Position numbers and translations under genes: made by a program
Origin: UBA1494_A sp963973975
GTDB lineage: Bacteria > Bacteroidota > Bacteroidia > Flavobacteriales_E > Vicingaceae
DNA length: 64,000 bases
Reading direction: 5' to 3'
NCBI GenBank assembly: GCA_963973975.1
Contig: CAXBCF010000004.1
Coordinates: 1-64,000 of the forward strand
In this document: positions 1 through 9,700 of the stretch, piece by piece
Layout: each line of letters starts with the position of its first letter
Position numbering within the stretch: the stretch's first letter is position 1
Notes under the pieces: generated by a model
Database searches by the model: none
Seen by the model: the letters and a program-made list of their open reading frames with translations, nothing else
What the model was told of the DNA's origin: nothing

Positions 1-2
1 CA

Positions 3-3000
3 GCCTATCAGGCAGCACAAGCTAATTTTGATATTCGTTCATTAGAGGGAGATCCAATTTTCTTATCAAGTACAGATTTACACATTGTAGGAGCATTTGT
101 AAATGATGCGGGAGATAGTTTTGTTGGAGTAAATATTGATATAGATGGAGATCCAAGACCTGCTCCTTTTGCTACGGATGTAGATCCGGGAGCAGATGAG
201 CACGATCCACCATTGTGCCCTCCACCAGGAAATGTGAGCATTCATTTCATAGGATTAGATTCTATAACCATTGCAATAAATGGCTTTACAACTGGAACTA
301 ACTTTCAGTGGATGGCTGTGAATCCAAATCAGACAGTAGCACCAAACTCGCCTGTTACAGGAATAAATGGAATATTAACCGGCGACAGTGTAAGAGTAGG
401 AGGTTTCTCACAGGGAACGAGTTATGATTTATATGTTAGAGAAGAATGTACTAGAGGAGATACTTCCTTGTGGAGAGGGCCAATATCATTTACTACTGCC
501 TATTCAGTTCCTTACTTAGAAGATTTTGAAACCTTTACTGCTGGAAATCTAGGAGATCCATGGCCAAGAGGATGGACATCTGTAATAAGCTCGACTAATT
601 TTTTACGTTGGGTATCAGAAAGAGCAGCAGGATTTGATTTTTGGTCATTCGGAACAGGTCCATGGTGGGATCATACTTTTGGAGGGACTCAAGCTGGTAT
701 GGTAATGTATACTAGAAACCAAACTTCACAGGTTGGAACACCTGCAGAGTTTTTATCTCCTCCAATTTTTATACCTGATACGATGAATACTGTTGAATTA
801 AGTTTCTGGTACCACCGTTACGGAGCTTCAATGGGAAACATGATGGTGAGTGTAATTTCAAACAATATAGAAGATACACTTATTCTAATGACAGGTCAAC
901 AACAAAGTTCAGGAACAGAAGAATGGAAACAGATGCGTTTGACTTTGAATGGCTATGCTAGTCAAAGTGTTCAAATCTTATTCAGAGGTTACAATATTGG
1001 CTGTTGTACAGGAGAGATGGCAATTGATGACGTTGAGATTGTGCCATTATTATCAAACAATATTGCTGTAGTTGATATGCTTAGTCCACAATTACCGATT
1101 TGCCCTGGAATAACCGTTCCTGTGGTTGGAGTTCGAAATAGTGGTACTGATACAATTACGTCAGGGTTTGTCTTTTGGGATGTAAATGGAGTGATTGATT
1201 CTATTGCTTTTACCGGTAATATTCTCCCAGGAGATACATTAGCAGTAAGTTTAGATTCAATCAACATCAATTCCTCAACGGTATATGACATCAAATTTTA
1301 CTCAAGTTTGCCAAATGGTATGGCTGATGAGGTGCCGGGAGATGATACTTTGTCATTGTTTGGATTGAGAACAGGATTGGCAGCAGGAAACTACACAATC
1401 AATTCGGCTCAAGTAACAGGAGGAACCAACTTTGCATCATTCGACGATTTTGCAACTGCAGTTAATTCTTTTGGTTTGTGCGGCGCATTGAATATAGATG
1501 TGGCAGTTGGTTCAGGGCCATACAATGAACAATTCATTTTAGAGAAAGTGTTGGGATCAAATTCAACTAATACCATTACAATTAATGGGCATGGAGAATG
1601 GATTGTATCTAATTCAACAAATTCAGATGAACGAGCTGCGATTATTTTGGAAGACGCACCTTATGTTTTCATTGATAGTTTGAACATTAACAGTATTTTG
1701 GGTACTTATGGATGGGGAATTCAGTTCATGGGAGAAACACACCATGCATCGATTACCAACTCCACCATTATGACGGATTCAAATACAACGTCGAACTTTA
1801 AAGTTCCTGTTGTATTAAATGCAGCACGAAACAATATATTCACCAATTTCAGAGGAAGTCACATTACGGTAGACAATTGTGAGTTAATAGGAGGACAAGC
1901 CGGTTTATACCTTTATGGGCCAGTAGACAACAGTGCGTCAAACAACAACACAATTACCAATAACATTATCCGTGATTTCTATTTGTATGGTATTTATGCA
2001 TATTACCAAGACAGTTTGTTAATTGAAGCCAATGATATTTCGAGGGCTAATAGAACAAATATTACGACGTTCTATGGGATTTTCCATACAGCAGGGAATA
2101 TTCGTTCGAGAGTGAATCGAAACGCTATTCATAATTCTAATGATGGGAATCTAACAACGTCAACAACGAACTTTGCTATATATAATTCAGCGACAACTAC
2201 GGTGATTGCAAATAACAATTATTTTACCAATAACCTTATTTATAAGATGAATAACAATACCGGTTTTGGAGCATTGTATGGATTATATGATGTGAGTTCC
2301 GGTGGAGGAAATTTCATTAACAACACAGTATCACTAGATGAGACTACAGCGAATGGAACTGGATTAACTCGAGGGATATATCAAGTACTATCAGCGCAAA
2401 ACTCATCCTTTATCAATAACATCGTAAGTATTAGTAGAGGAGGTACAGGAGCACAGCATGGTATTTATATTCAAAATGCTGCGAGTCCTGTTGTAGTTGA
2501 CTTCAACAATGTTTTCATGAATTCAACATCAACAACAAAATCATATGGGTGGCAAGCAGCAGATCGAGCGACATTAGCCGATTGGAGAGCGAATACCAGT
2601 TTTGGAACTAACAGTCATGACGAAGATCCACAGTATGTAGATTTAGCGAATGATGATTTGATGCCAATGCAAGCATTGATTAATGCAGTGGCACAAGCTA
2701 CACCGTTTGTAACGGAAGACTTCTACGGAGTTGCAAGAACAAGTAATCCTGATATTGGAGCGATAGAATTTGATCCTCCACCATTTCCAAATGCAGCGCT
2801 TGCAGAGTTAGTAGAGCCATTTGTAAGTGCAGATACTTGTTATTCTGCATCGCAAAGGGTAATTGTAAACATCCTAAATGCTGGAGGAGTGGTATTAGAT
2901 TTTACAGTAGATACTTCTACAGTTGAAGTGAATGTTACTGGAGCGATTACTGCAAGTTTATCAGTTACCTTGGATGACAATTCAAGAACTGGTGGTTTAC

Positions 3001-4415
3001 CATTAGGTATGGGACTTGACTTTAATGTTGACATGGGTACAATTAACATGAGTACTCCTGGAACCTATAACATTGAAGCGATTATCTCTGTTCCAACAGA
3101 TAGTTTGCCAATGAATGATACATTGAGAGATACCTTGGTGATTAATCCTGTAAGTGGAGGAACGATTTTGGGAATCGACAGCATTTGTTTTGGAGATTCT
3201 TCTAAATTGAGAGCTGATGCTTACCAAGGAGAATTGCAGTGGCAAGTATGGGATGGTACAGCTTGGGTAAACATTACCGGAGCAACATCTGACAGCTACA
3301 CAGCAATACCAACAGTAACAACAGAATACAGAGTATTAGCTTGTGGAACGGTGCCTTCAGATACGATGACAGTACTTCCAATTAGCTTGAATGCACCATC
3401 TGTATTGAAGAATGATTCAATCGTAGTGATTTGTGGAAACATGGGAATAGATTCCTTAATTATGGTGAGTCAAGTTGATATTGAGATGAAGTGGTATGAT
3501 GCGCCAATAGAAGGGAATTTACAACATACAGGAGATACCTTGATTTATACAGCGACACCTGATTCTGCTAATCCAACTGCAACAGACACGTTCTATGTAG
3601 CAGCTACAACTGGAGGTGGAGGCACAGGCGGAAACATCGCACCATTAGCAACAATTACTGGAGACGGTACAGGTGGTGGTGGATGTCGCCCTGTTGGAGC
3701 AGTGCCGCCTGGATGTGGTTCATTAAATGATCTGAATTTAGGAACCTGTGGATCACAGCAGATGTGGATATCAACAGCTACGCCTCCTTCAAATGTAGCA
3801 GGTGCAGATTACATTCAATGGGATTTCCCATCACCAAAAACCTTTGATACATTGGTAATCCACCATGCACAAGACAACTCACGTTTCTTAACAGGAGCAA
3901 CGGTTCAGTATTGGGATGGAGCTGCATGGATCAACCACATGACCTTTAGTAATTTGCCACAACAGTGTGTGAATCGTATTCCAATTGGAAGATTGACAAC
4001 CGACCGCTTTAGAATTACTCAGTGGCAAGCAGGAACAGGACAGCAGTCTAACATGAACTTCCGTGAAATAGAAATCATCGAAGTAACCGGTTGTGAAAGT
4101 CCAAGAGTGATGGTAGTTGGTCGAGTAGATTGCTTAGTTGGAATCGAAGACAATGAGTTGGGAGAAACTACTTCATTGAGTGTTTATCCGAACCCATCAA
4201 GTGGTTTGTTTACTTTAAACATCAACACAGAGAAACAAGAGCAATTTGTATTAACTGTAAGAGATGTGAAAGGTCAACTAGTTTACACTGGCGATGTGAG
4301 TGTAAATGGTGAATATAGAAATGACCTTGACTTCACTGGATTCGCTAAGGGAGTATACTACTTACAAATTCAAACAGAAACTGCTACTAAAGTAGAGAAG
4401 TTGATTATTCAGTAA
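3..4415 (+). CDS. Very large T9SS-secreted multidomain surface protein, 5' end outside window
   Basis: The reading frame is already open at the window edge, so the true start lies upstream; 1470 residues are visible. It begins with the end of a beta-helix region (DPGADEHDPP near nt 195). Next come a fibronectin-like stretch, a MAM/jelly-roll-like domain (about nt 510-1050), a CARDB-like region, a long Asn/Thr-rich right-handed beta-helix (about nt 1380-2770, closed by PDIGAIEFD), further Ig/CARDB-like modules, and an F5/8C (discoidin)-like domain (about nt 3640-4100). The C-terminus (LSVYPNPSSG...GVYYLQIQTE...KLIIQ) is a type A T9SS sorting domain, so the protein should be exported across the outer membrane and attached or released there. 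Adhesion or polysaccharide binding is an inference from the domains; no catalytic motif was seen. A terminator follows directly. Confidence 0.85.
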   Translation, partial: AYQAAQANFDIRSLEGDPIFLSSTDLHIVGAFVNDAGDSFVGVNIDIDGDPRPAPFATDVDPGADEHDPPLCPPPGNVSIHFIGLDSITIAINGFTTGTNFQWMAVNPNQTVAPNSPVTGINGILTGDSVRVGGFSQGTSYDLYVREECTRGDTSLWRGPISFTTAYSVPYLEDFETFTAGNLGDPWPRGWTSVISSTNFLRWVSERAAGFDFWSFGTGPWWDHTFGGTQAGMVMYTRNQTSQVGTPAEFLSPPIFIPDTMNTVELSFWYHRYGASMGNMMVSVISNNIEDTLILMTGQQQSSGTEEWKQMRLTLNGYASQSVQILFRGYNIGCCTGEMAIDDVEIVPLLSNNIAVVDMLSPQLPICPGITVPVVGVRNSGTDTITSGFVFWDVNGVIDSIAFTGNILPGDTLAVSLDSININSSTVYDIKFYSSLPNGMADEVPGDDTLSLFGLRTGLAAGNYTINSAQVTGGTNFASFDDFATAVNSFGLCGALNIDVAVGSGPYNEQFILEKVLGSNSTNTITINGHGEWIVSNSTNSDERAAIILEDAPYVFIDSLNINSILGTYGWGIQFMGETHHASITNSTIMTDSNTTSNFKVPVVLNAARNNIFTNFRGSHITVDNCELIGGQAGLYLYGPVDNSASNNNTITNNIIRDFYLYGIYAYYQDSLLIEANDISRANRTNITTFYGIFHTAGNIRSRVNRNAIHNSNDGNLTTSTTNFAIYNSATTTVIANNNYFTNNLIYKMNNNTGFGALYGLYDVSSGGGNFINNTVSLDETTANGTGLTRGIYQVLSAQNSSFINNIVSISRGGTGAQHGIYIQNAASPVVVDFNNVFMNSTSTTKSYGWQAADRATLADWRANTSFGTNSHDEDPQYVDLANDDLMPMQALINAVAQATPFVTEDFYGVARTSNPDIGAIEFDPPPFPNAALAELVEPFVSADTCYSASQRVIVNILNAGGVVLDFTVDTSTVEVNVTGAITASLSVTLDDNSRTGGLPLGMGLDFNVDMGTINMSTPGTYNIEAIISVPTDSLPMNDTLRDTLVINPVSGGTILGIDSICFGDSSKLRADAYQGELQWQVWDGTAWVNITGATSDSYTAIPTVTTEYRVLACGTVPSDTMTVLPISLNAPSVLKNDSIVVICGNMGIDSLIMVSQVDIEMKWYDAPIEGNLQHTGDTLIYTATPDSANPTATDTFYVAATTGGGGTGGNIAPLATITGDGTGGGGCRPVGAVPPGCGSLNDLNLGTCGSQQMWISTATPPSNVAGADYIQWDFPSPKTFDTLVIHHAQDNSRFLTGATVQYWDGAAWINHMTFSNLPQQCVNRIPIGRLTTDRFRITQWQAGTGQQSNMNFREIEIIEVTGCESPRVMVVGRVDCLVGIEDNELGETTSLSVYPNPSSGLFTLNINTEKQEQFVLTVRDVKGQLVYTGDVSVNGEYRNDLDFTGFAKGVYYLQIQTETATKVEKLIIQ

Positions 4416-4436
4416 GAAGTTTAACCTTCAAAAATT

Positions 4437-4473
4437 AAAAGCCCCATTCGAATATTCGGATGGGGCTTTTTTT
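4437..4473 (+). terminator. Rho-independent terminator after the large T9SS cargo gene
   Basis: The arm AGCCCCATTCGAA (4440-4452) pairs with TTCGGATGGGGCT (4455-4467), with one G-T wobble, and runs straight into seven T. It lies 22 nt after the stop codon at 4415. The A-run before the stem could let it also work for the opposite strand. Confidence 0.85.
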
Positions 4474-4496
4474 AGACCTTTATTAATATTATATGG

Positions 4497-4568
4497 TAGC
4501 CCCGACAGGAATCGAACCTGTATCAAAAGTTTAGGAAACTTCTATTCTATCCATTGAACTACGGGGCC
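4497..4568 (-). tRNA. tRNA-Arg (anticodon CCT)
   Basis: Read on the minus strand, the 72-nt cloverleaf has acceptor arm GGCCCCG pairing with CGGGGCT, a T-arm containing GGTTCGATTCC, and anticodon loop TTCCTAA, giving anticodon CCT (reads AGG). The discriminator is A, and the next three bases (4496-4494) are CCA, so the 3' CCA appears to be genome-encoded. It sits alone between a terminator and a SPOR-domain gene. Confidence 0.93.
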
Positions 4569-4592
4569 ATGAAGTGTTCTTGTTTGAAGAAA

Positions 4593-5066
4593 TTAATTCT
4601 TTTTATCTGAGAAAAACGAATCAATGATTAATTCATCTTGTACAATAAAGGCGGAAGGAAATTGCTTTTTGAAATTATTTAAGGCACGATGTGCCTCTAA
4701 ACGATCCCTGTAATTACCCACTCGAACCTTAAAGTTTGGACTTTGGTAGATTATTTCCGGAACATCATCTTTATAATAATTGAGATAGGTTACTTTTATG
4801 TTTTTCGCATCAACCTTAGAGTTTCCGGCAAATAGCTGAATTTTAAAACCTTTTAAAGTCTTTTCTTTATTGTAGCTTTCAATTAATTTATTGAGATCAG
4901 AATCAAAGAATTCCTCAACATGACCAACCTGAGGTATTTTTTCAATTGAGATAGGTCTGTATAAGCTATCAATTTGCTTACTTTCTATTTTGTAATTACT
5001 TGAATCAAGAGATTGAGCATGTGAAGAAAAGAAGGCAAGAGCTAAAGGGAAAATTAATATTCGCAT
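4593..5066 (-). CDS. SPOR-domain protein
   Basis: 157 residues with an N-terminal signal peptide (MRILIFPLALAFFSSHAQ), a short linker, and a SPOR-type domain over roughly residues 70-150 (GFKIQLFAGNSK... FKVRVGNYRDRLEAHRAL ... FPSAFIVQDE). SPOR domains bind denuded glycan strands of peptidoglycan, usually at the division site, so a periplasmic wall-binding role is likely. Nothing else in the protein suggests catalysis. It is a single-gene minus-strand unit with a TAnnTTTG-type promoter box 16 nt before the ATG. It diverges from the respiratory operon. Confidence 0.85.
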   Translation of the reverse strand: MRILIFPLALAFFSSHAQSLDSSNYKIESKQIDSLYRPISIEKIPQVGHVEEFFDSDLNKLIESYNKEKTLKGFKIQLFAGNSKVDAKNIKVTYLNYYKDDVPEIIYQSPNFKVRVGNYRDRLEAHRALNNFKKQFPSAFIVQDELIIDSFFSDKKN

Positions 5067-5082
5067 GTGCTAAATTTAACGA

Positions 5083-5090
5083 CAAATTTA
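5083..5090 (-). promoter_or_regulatory. Bacteroidota-type -7 box for the SPOR gene
   Basis: On the minus strand this reads TAAATTTG, an exact match to TAnnTTTG, and lies 16 nt upstream of the ATG. No well-spaced -33 TTTG is visible, so the call rests on the box and its position. Confidence 0.45.
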
Positions 5091-5145
5091 ACCAAGTTCA
5101 TGCCAAAAAGGCATACAAATGCTTTCTTGATGTTTTGCTCGGCGT

Positions 5146-5170
5146 CTAATTTAGAAGCATTCTAAATTAG
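5146..5170. repeat. Perfect 25-nt inverted repeat upstream of the act operon
   Basis: CTAATTTAGAA (5146-5156), 3-nt spacer, then TTCTAAATTAG (5160-5170): an 11-bp perfect stem. There is no T-run directly after it on either strand, so it does not look like a terminator. It lies between two divergent promoter boxes (5083 and 5224) and could be an operator; that is inference. Confidence 0.6.
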
Positions 5171-5223
5171 GTAGCGTTTCATTATTTTTTTTAGAATTGT
5201 TAAGGGTAATACCGAGTTGTGAT

Positions 5224-5231
5224 TAAATTTG
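5224..5231 (+). promoter_or_regulatory. Bacteroidota-type -7 box for the act-cox operon
   Basis: TAAATTTG matches TAnnTTTG exactly, 60 nt before the preferred ATG of actA. A TTG at 5197-5199 is a poor -33 candidate because the spacing (24 nt) is longer than usual. Confidence 0.4.
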
Positions 5232-5291
5232 CCCTCGTTTAAAAATGCGTTTTTTTTAACGAAATTTTTTTATTGGTATAACTATTTAAGT

Positions 5292-6749
5292 ATGAAAATT
5301 TTAAATTCTTCAAAACCAACCAATCATTTTTTAGGATTTTTTGCACTGTTGATTATTCTTGGTTTTGCAACTGAGAAAAATATCGCTCAGGAGGTTAAGA
5401 AAAACAAGTCATTTGAAACCGAAAATCGAACAATTGTTAACTCAGAGATTGATGCTGTAATAGCTTATGTTCAAAATCATGACAATTTAATAGCACAAGC
5501 TGAAGAAGTGGCTACTGACTCTAAGGAGACTGAAACTGCAACAGATGCTGGAGCAGCAAGTGGCGCAAATACTGCAAATGGAGAAAAACTTTTTAAGAGC
5601 TATTGTGCATCTTGTCACAGTGCAGGAAGTAATAACCTAGTTGGTCCTGGTTTGGCAGGAGTGAGTGAGAAATACGATAGAGAATGGTTGTATAAGTGGA
5701 TCAAAAACTCTACTGCGTTAATTGAATCTGGAGACGCACAAGCAATAGCTGTTTACGAACAATACAATAAAGTAATGATGCCTGCTCAGCCTGTAAATAA
5801 CTCAGAGATAGATGATATCTTAGCTTATATAGATGAGTACAATGCTGCCGCACCTGCTGCAGCTGCATCAAGTCAAGCTGCAACAGGCGAAGAAGCTGTT
5901 GCTTCCTCTGAAGATAGCGGTTCTTCGCCATACATCATTGCTGCAATCATAATTGTTTTGTTCATTGTAGTAATTATTCTTAGAAAGGTTCAATACATTA
6001 TGCGCTTGGTTGATGCTAAGTCGAAAGGTGAGGAAGCTCCTGTAGAATTAACAATTTCTCAAGCAATTGGACAAGCAATTAATGCCAATAAAACTATTGT
6101 AGCCTTATTGGGAATAGTTGTATTGGTTTTAGTTGCAAAAGTTGGCTGGAACGCTGCGGTAGGTATTGGAGTTTACACAGGATATGAGCCTGAGCAACCA
6201 ATTAAATTCTCTCATGAGTTACATGCAGGTCAGAATGGAATTGATTGTAATTACTGTCACTACAGTGCTAGTTTTAGTAAATCGGCTGGAATACCTTCTG
6301 CTAACCTTTGTATGAATTGTCATACTTACATTCAAGAAGGCCCTCAATACGGAAAGGAAGAAATAGGAAAAATATACGCAGCACTTGATTTTGATCCTGT
6401 AACTAAGACTTATGGGCCAAATCAAAAGCCAATTCAATGGGTGAAGGTTCATAATTTACCAGATCATGCTTATTTTAATCATTCACAGCACGTTACAGTG
6501 GGCCAAATTGATTGCTCTAAGTGTCATGGTCCTGTTGAGACGTATACTGTTGGAAAACAATATGCTCCTCTAACAATGGGATGGTGTATCAATTGCCACA
6601 GAGAAACTAAAGTTCAAATGGATGGAAATGGATATTATGATGAAATTCACAAACGCCTTCCTGAAGAGCTTAAAAAAGCATATTTAGAAGATGGAACGAT
6701 TACAGTTTCTGAATTGGGTGGAATAGAATGTGTTAAGTGTCACTATTAA
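5292..6749 (+). CDS. actA: Alternative complex III subunit ActA, multihaem cytochrome c with N-terminal monohaem domain
   Basis: 485 residues from the ATG at 5292; the frame stays open upstream to a TTG at 5229, but the later start gives a proper signal peptide ending near AQ33. A class I cytochrome c domain holds the first haem site (CASCH, 105-109) and a likely Met ligand in MMPAQP. Two membrane segments follow (about 215-235 and 265-285). A c7/c3-type domain then carries five more sites (CNYCH at 319, CMNCH, CSKCH, CINCH, CVKCH). ActA passes electrons from the quinol-oxidising core to the periplasmic acceptor. First gene of an eight-gene operon, 28 nt before actB. Oddity: residues 50-59 repeat residues 170-179 almost exactly. 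Confidence 0.92.
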   Translation: MKILNSSKPTNHFLGFFALLIILGFATEKNIAQEVKKNKSFETENRTIVNSEIDAVIAYVQNHDNLIAQAEEVATDSKETETATDAGAASGANTANGEKLFKSYCASCHSAGSNNLVGPGLAGVSEKYDREWLYKWIKNSTALIESGDAQAIAVYEQYNKVMMPAQPVNNSEIDDILAYIDEYNAAAPAAAASSQAATGEEAVASSEDSGSSPYIIAAIIIVLFIVVIILRKVQYIMRLVDAKSKGEEAPVELTISQAIGQAINANKTIVALLGIVVLVLVAKVGWNAAVGIGVYTGYEPEQPIKFSHELHAGQNGIDCNYCHYSASFSKSAGIPSANLCMNCHTYIQEGPQYGKEEIGKIYAALDFDPVTKTYGPNQKPIQWVKVHNLPDHAYFNHSQHVTVGQIDCSKCHGPVETYTVGKQYAPLTMGWCINCHRETKVQMDGNGYYDEIHKRLPEELKKAYLEDGTITVSELGGIECVKCHY

Positions 6750-6777
6750 GAATTAACTAGAAAGTAGTACTGAGCTT

Positions 6778-9700
6778 ATGTCAACGAAAAATAAATATTG
6801 GAAAGGTGTAGAAGAATTATCTAATTCAGATACTTTTCAAGAGACAAGTAAAAAAGAATTTGCAGAGTACCTTCCTGCAGAGGATTTCTTAGCAGATGAA
6901 AATTTATTGGCTGATTCGAAAACCAGCCGAAGAGATTTTTTAAAGTATTTAGGTTTTGGAGTTACAGCAGCATCTTTAGCGGCTTGTGAAACTCCCGTGA
7001 ATAAGGTGATTCCTTATTTAGTTAAAACAGATAAGATAAATCCCGGAGTTGCATCTTATTTCGCAACAAGTTATTTTGATGGAAATGATTATGCTGACAT
7101 TGTTGTAAAAACAAGAGAAGGAAGACCGATTAGTATTGAAGGGAATAAAAAATCTCCTTTTACTAAAGGAAGTATAAATGCAAGAGTAAACTCATCTGTT
7201 CTTTCACTTTATGATGAAAAAAGATACCGTGCTCCTCAAATTGATGGAGAACAAGTTACTTGGGATAATTTTAATGCGGATGTTAAATCTGCATTGAAAT
7301 CTACACTAAGCAAAGGAGGAACTGTTAGAATTTTAACGAATACTAAAACTAGTCCAACCGCTCTTAAAATGTTAAATGACTTTGCTGCTTCAAATGAGCA
7401 AGCAGATATTAAGCATGTAGCATATGATACTATTTCATATAGTGGAATGTTAGAAGCTAACAAACTTTCATTTGGAGTTGAAACTTTACCTTCTTATCAA
7501 TTTAATAAGGCTAAATCTATTGTAAGTATTGGAGCTGATTTCTTATCGAGCTTTCCTTCTTCATTAGAAATAACAGCTCAATATGTATTAGGAAGAAAGC
7601 CTGAGAATGGATGGATGTCTAAGCATTTTCAATTTGAAAGCGCCATGTCTTTGACAGGGTCTAATGCAGATGTTCGTGTTCCAATCAAACCTTCTGAATT
7701 CGGTAAAGTGGCAGTTGCATTATACAATCAAATTGCTTCTAAAACAGGAGGTTCAAAACTTTCTGGCTCTACAACTGAATACGATGCTCAAATTAAAGCA
7801 GCAGCTGATCATTTAGTTGCTCATAAAGGTGCTTCAATAGTTGTGTCAGGATCGAATGATAAAGACCTACAGTTAGTTATTAATGGAATAAATAACTTAC
7901 TTGGAAATTACGAGAAAACAATTTCTTTAAGTCAACCAAATAATCTTAAAAAGGGATTAGATGGTGGAATGACTCAGTTGATCGCTGAAATGAAACAAGG
8001 GAAAGTTGACGTACTTATCATGAGTGGAGTCAATCCTGTTTATTCATTGCCAAAGGAATTAAATTTTTCAGAGGCAATGGACAAGGTAGCTAATACAATT
8101 GTATTTTCTACTCGACCAACTGCAACTTCTACTAAAGCAAAATACATTGGAGCAGCTTCTCATTACCTAGAGTCTTGGGACGATGCAAATCCTAAAAAAG
8201 GTCATTACGCAATCACCCAACCTACAATTCGTCCGTTGTTCTCTACAATGCAATTCGAAGAGTGTATGTTAAATTGGATGGACAACAGTTCATCTTATTA
8301 TGACTTTATCAGAAAATACTGGGAAGAGAATTTGTTTACTAAACAATCTGCTTCAGTATTGTTCAATGACTTTTGGAATAGCACTTTAAATAAAGGATAT
8401 TTTACATTAAAAGCTGAGGAGTCTTCTGAGCAAAGTGAAACAAAATCGTTTAATGCTGATTTAGCTTCAGTAGCTTCTAATTTATCTAAAATAAATTCAG
8501 GAGTCTGGGAGTTAGAGTTTTACCAAAAAGTGGGTATTGGTGATGGAAGTCAGGCACACAACCCATGGTTGCAGGAGTTGCCAGATCCAATATCCAAAGT
8601 TACTTGGGATAATTATTTAGCGATGAATCCAAATGATGCTCGTGAGCAAGGGTTTGCAACTGAGTATGGAGAGCAAAAAAATGCTGATACGGTTAATTTA
8701 ACAATCAATGGAGTTGTTTTTGAAAATGTTCCAGTGATAGCTCAACCAGGGCAAAAGAGAGGAACACTTTCAGTAGCATTAGGTTATGGACAAACGATAG
8801 GAAAACAAAATGAAATAATCGGTTTCAATTTCTATCCAGCTATGAAGCTTTCTAATGGACAGCGAGCTTATGCTACTTCTGATGTTTCTTTCGAAGCAAC
8901 AGACAATGATTATCAGATTGCGACTACTCAAACTCATCAGACTGTGATGGGAAGAACATCTATTGTTCGTGAGACAGATTTAAAGACATTCAAGGAAGGG
9001 GATAAGGATAAATTTAACGCTCCTCATATTTTAGCTACTCATGGTGGTCCTAAAAATGTCAATGATGTTGATTTATGGGCAAGTCATCCTGTAGCTTCTG
9101 CAGGACACCATTGGGGAATGAGTATTGATTTAAATACTTGTATTGGTTGTGGTTCTTGTGTTACTGCTTGTAATGCAGAAAACAATGTACCTGTTGTTGG
9201 TAAAGATGAAGTTCGCAGATCTCGTGAGATGCACTGGATTAGAATTGACCGTTACTTCAGTAGTTCTGAAGAGGAGTTTTCTAAAAGTGAGAGAAGTTAC
9301 AGTAAAATGGAAATGCCTGAGGATAATCCTAAGGTAGTTCACCAACCAATGATGTGCCAGCACTGTAACCATGCACCATGTGAAACAGTTTGTCCTGTTG
9401 CAGCTACAACGCACAGTAATGAAGGTCTCAACCAAATGACATACAATCGTTGTATTGGTACAAGATATTGCGCAAATAACTGCCCTTATAAAGTTAGAAG
9501 ATTCAACTGGTTTAGTTACCAAAACCTCGATAAGTTTGCCGATTTAAATCCATCTCAAGATGATTTAGGAAGAATGGTATTAAATCCTGACGTAACAGTT
9601 AGAGCAAGAGGGGTGATGGAAAAATGCAGCATGTGTGCTCAAAGAATTCAAGCGGGTAAATTGGATGCTAAAAAAGATGGAAGACCAGTTAAAGATGGAG

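Noticed and set aside
5229..5291. Longer actA starting at TTG 5229
   Set aside because: It would overlap the likely promoter box and spoil the signal peptide; ATG 5292 fits better.
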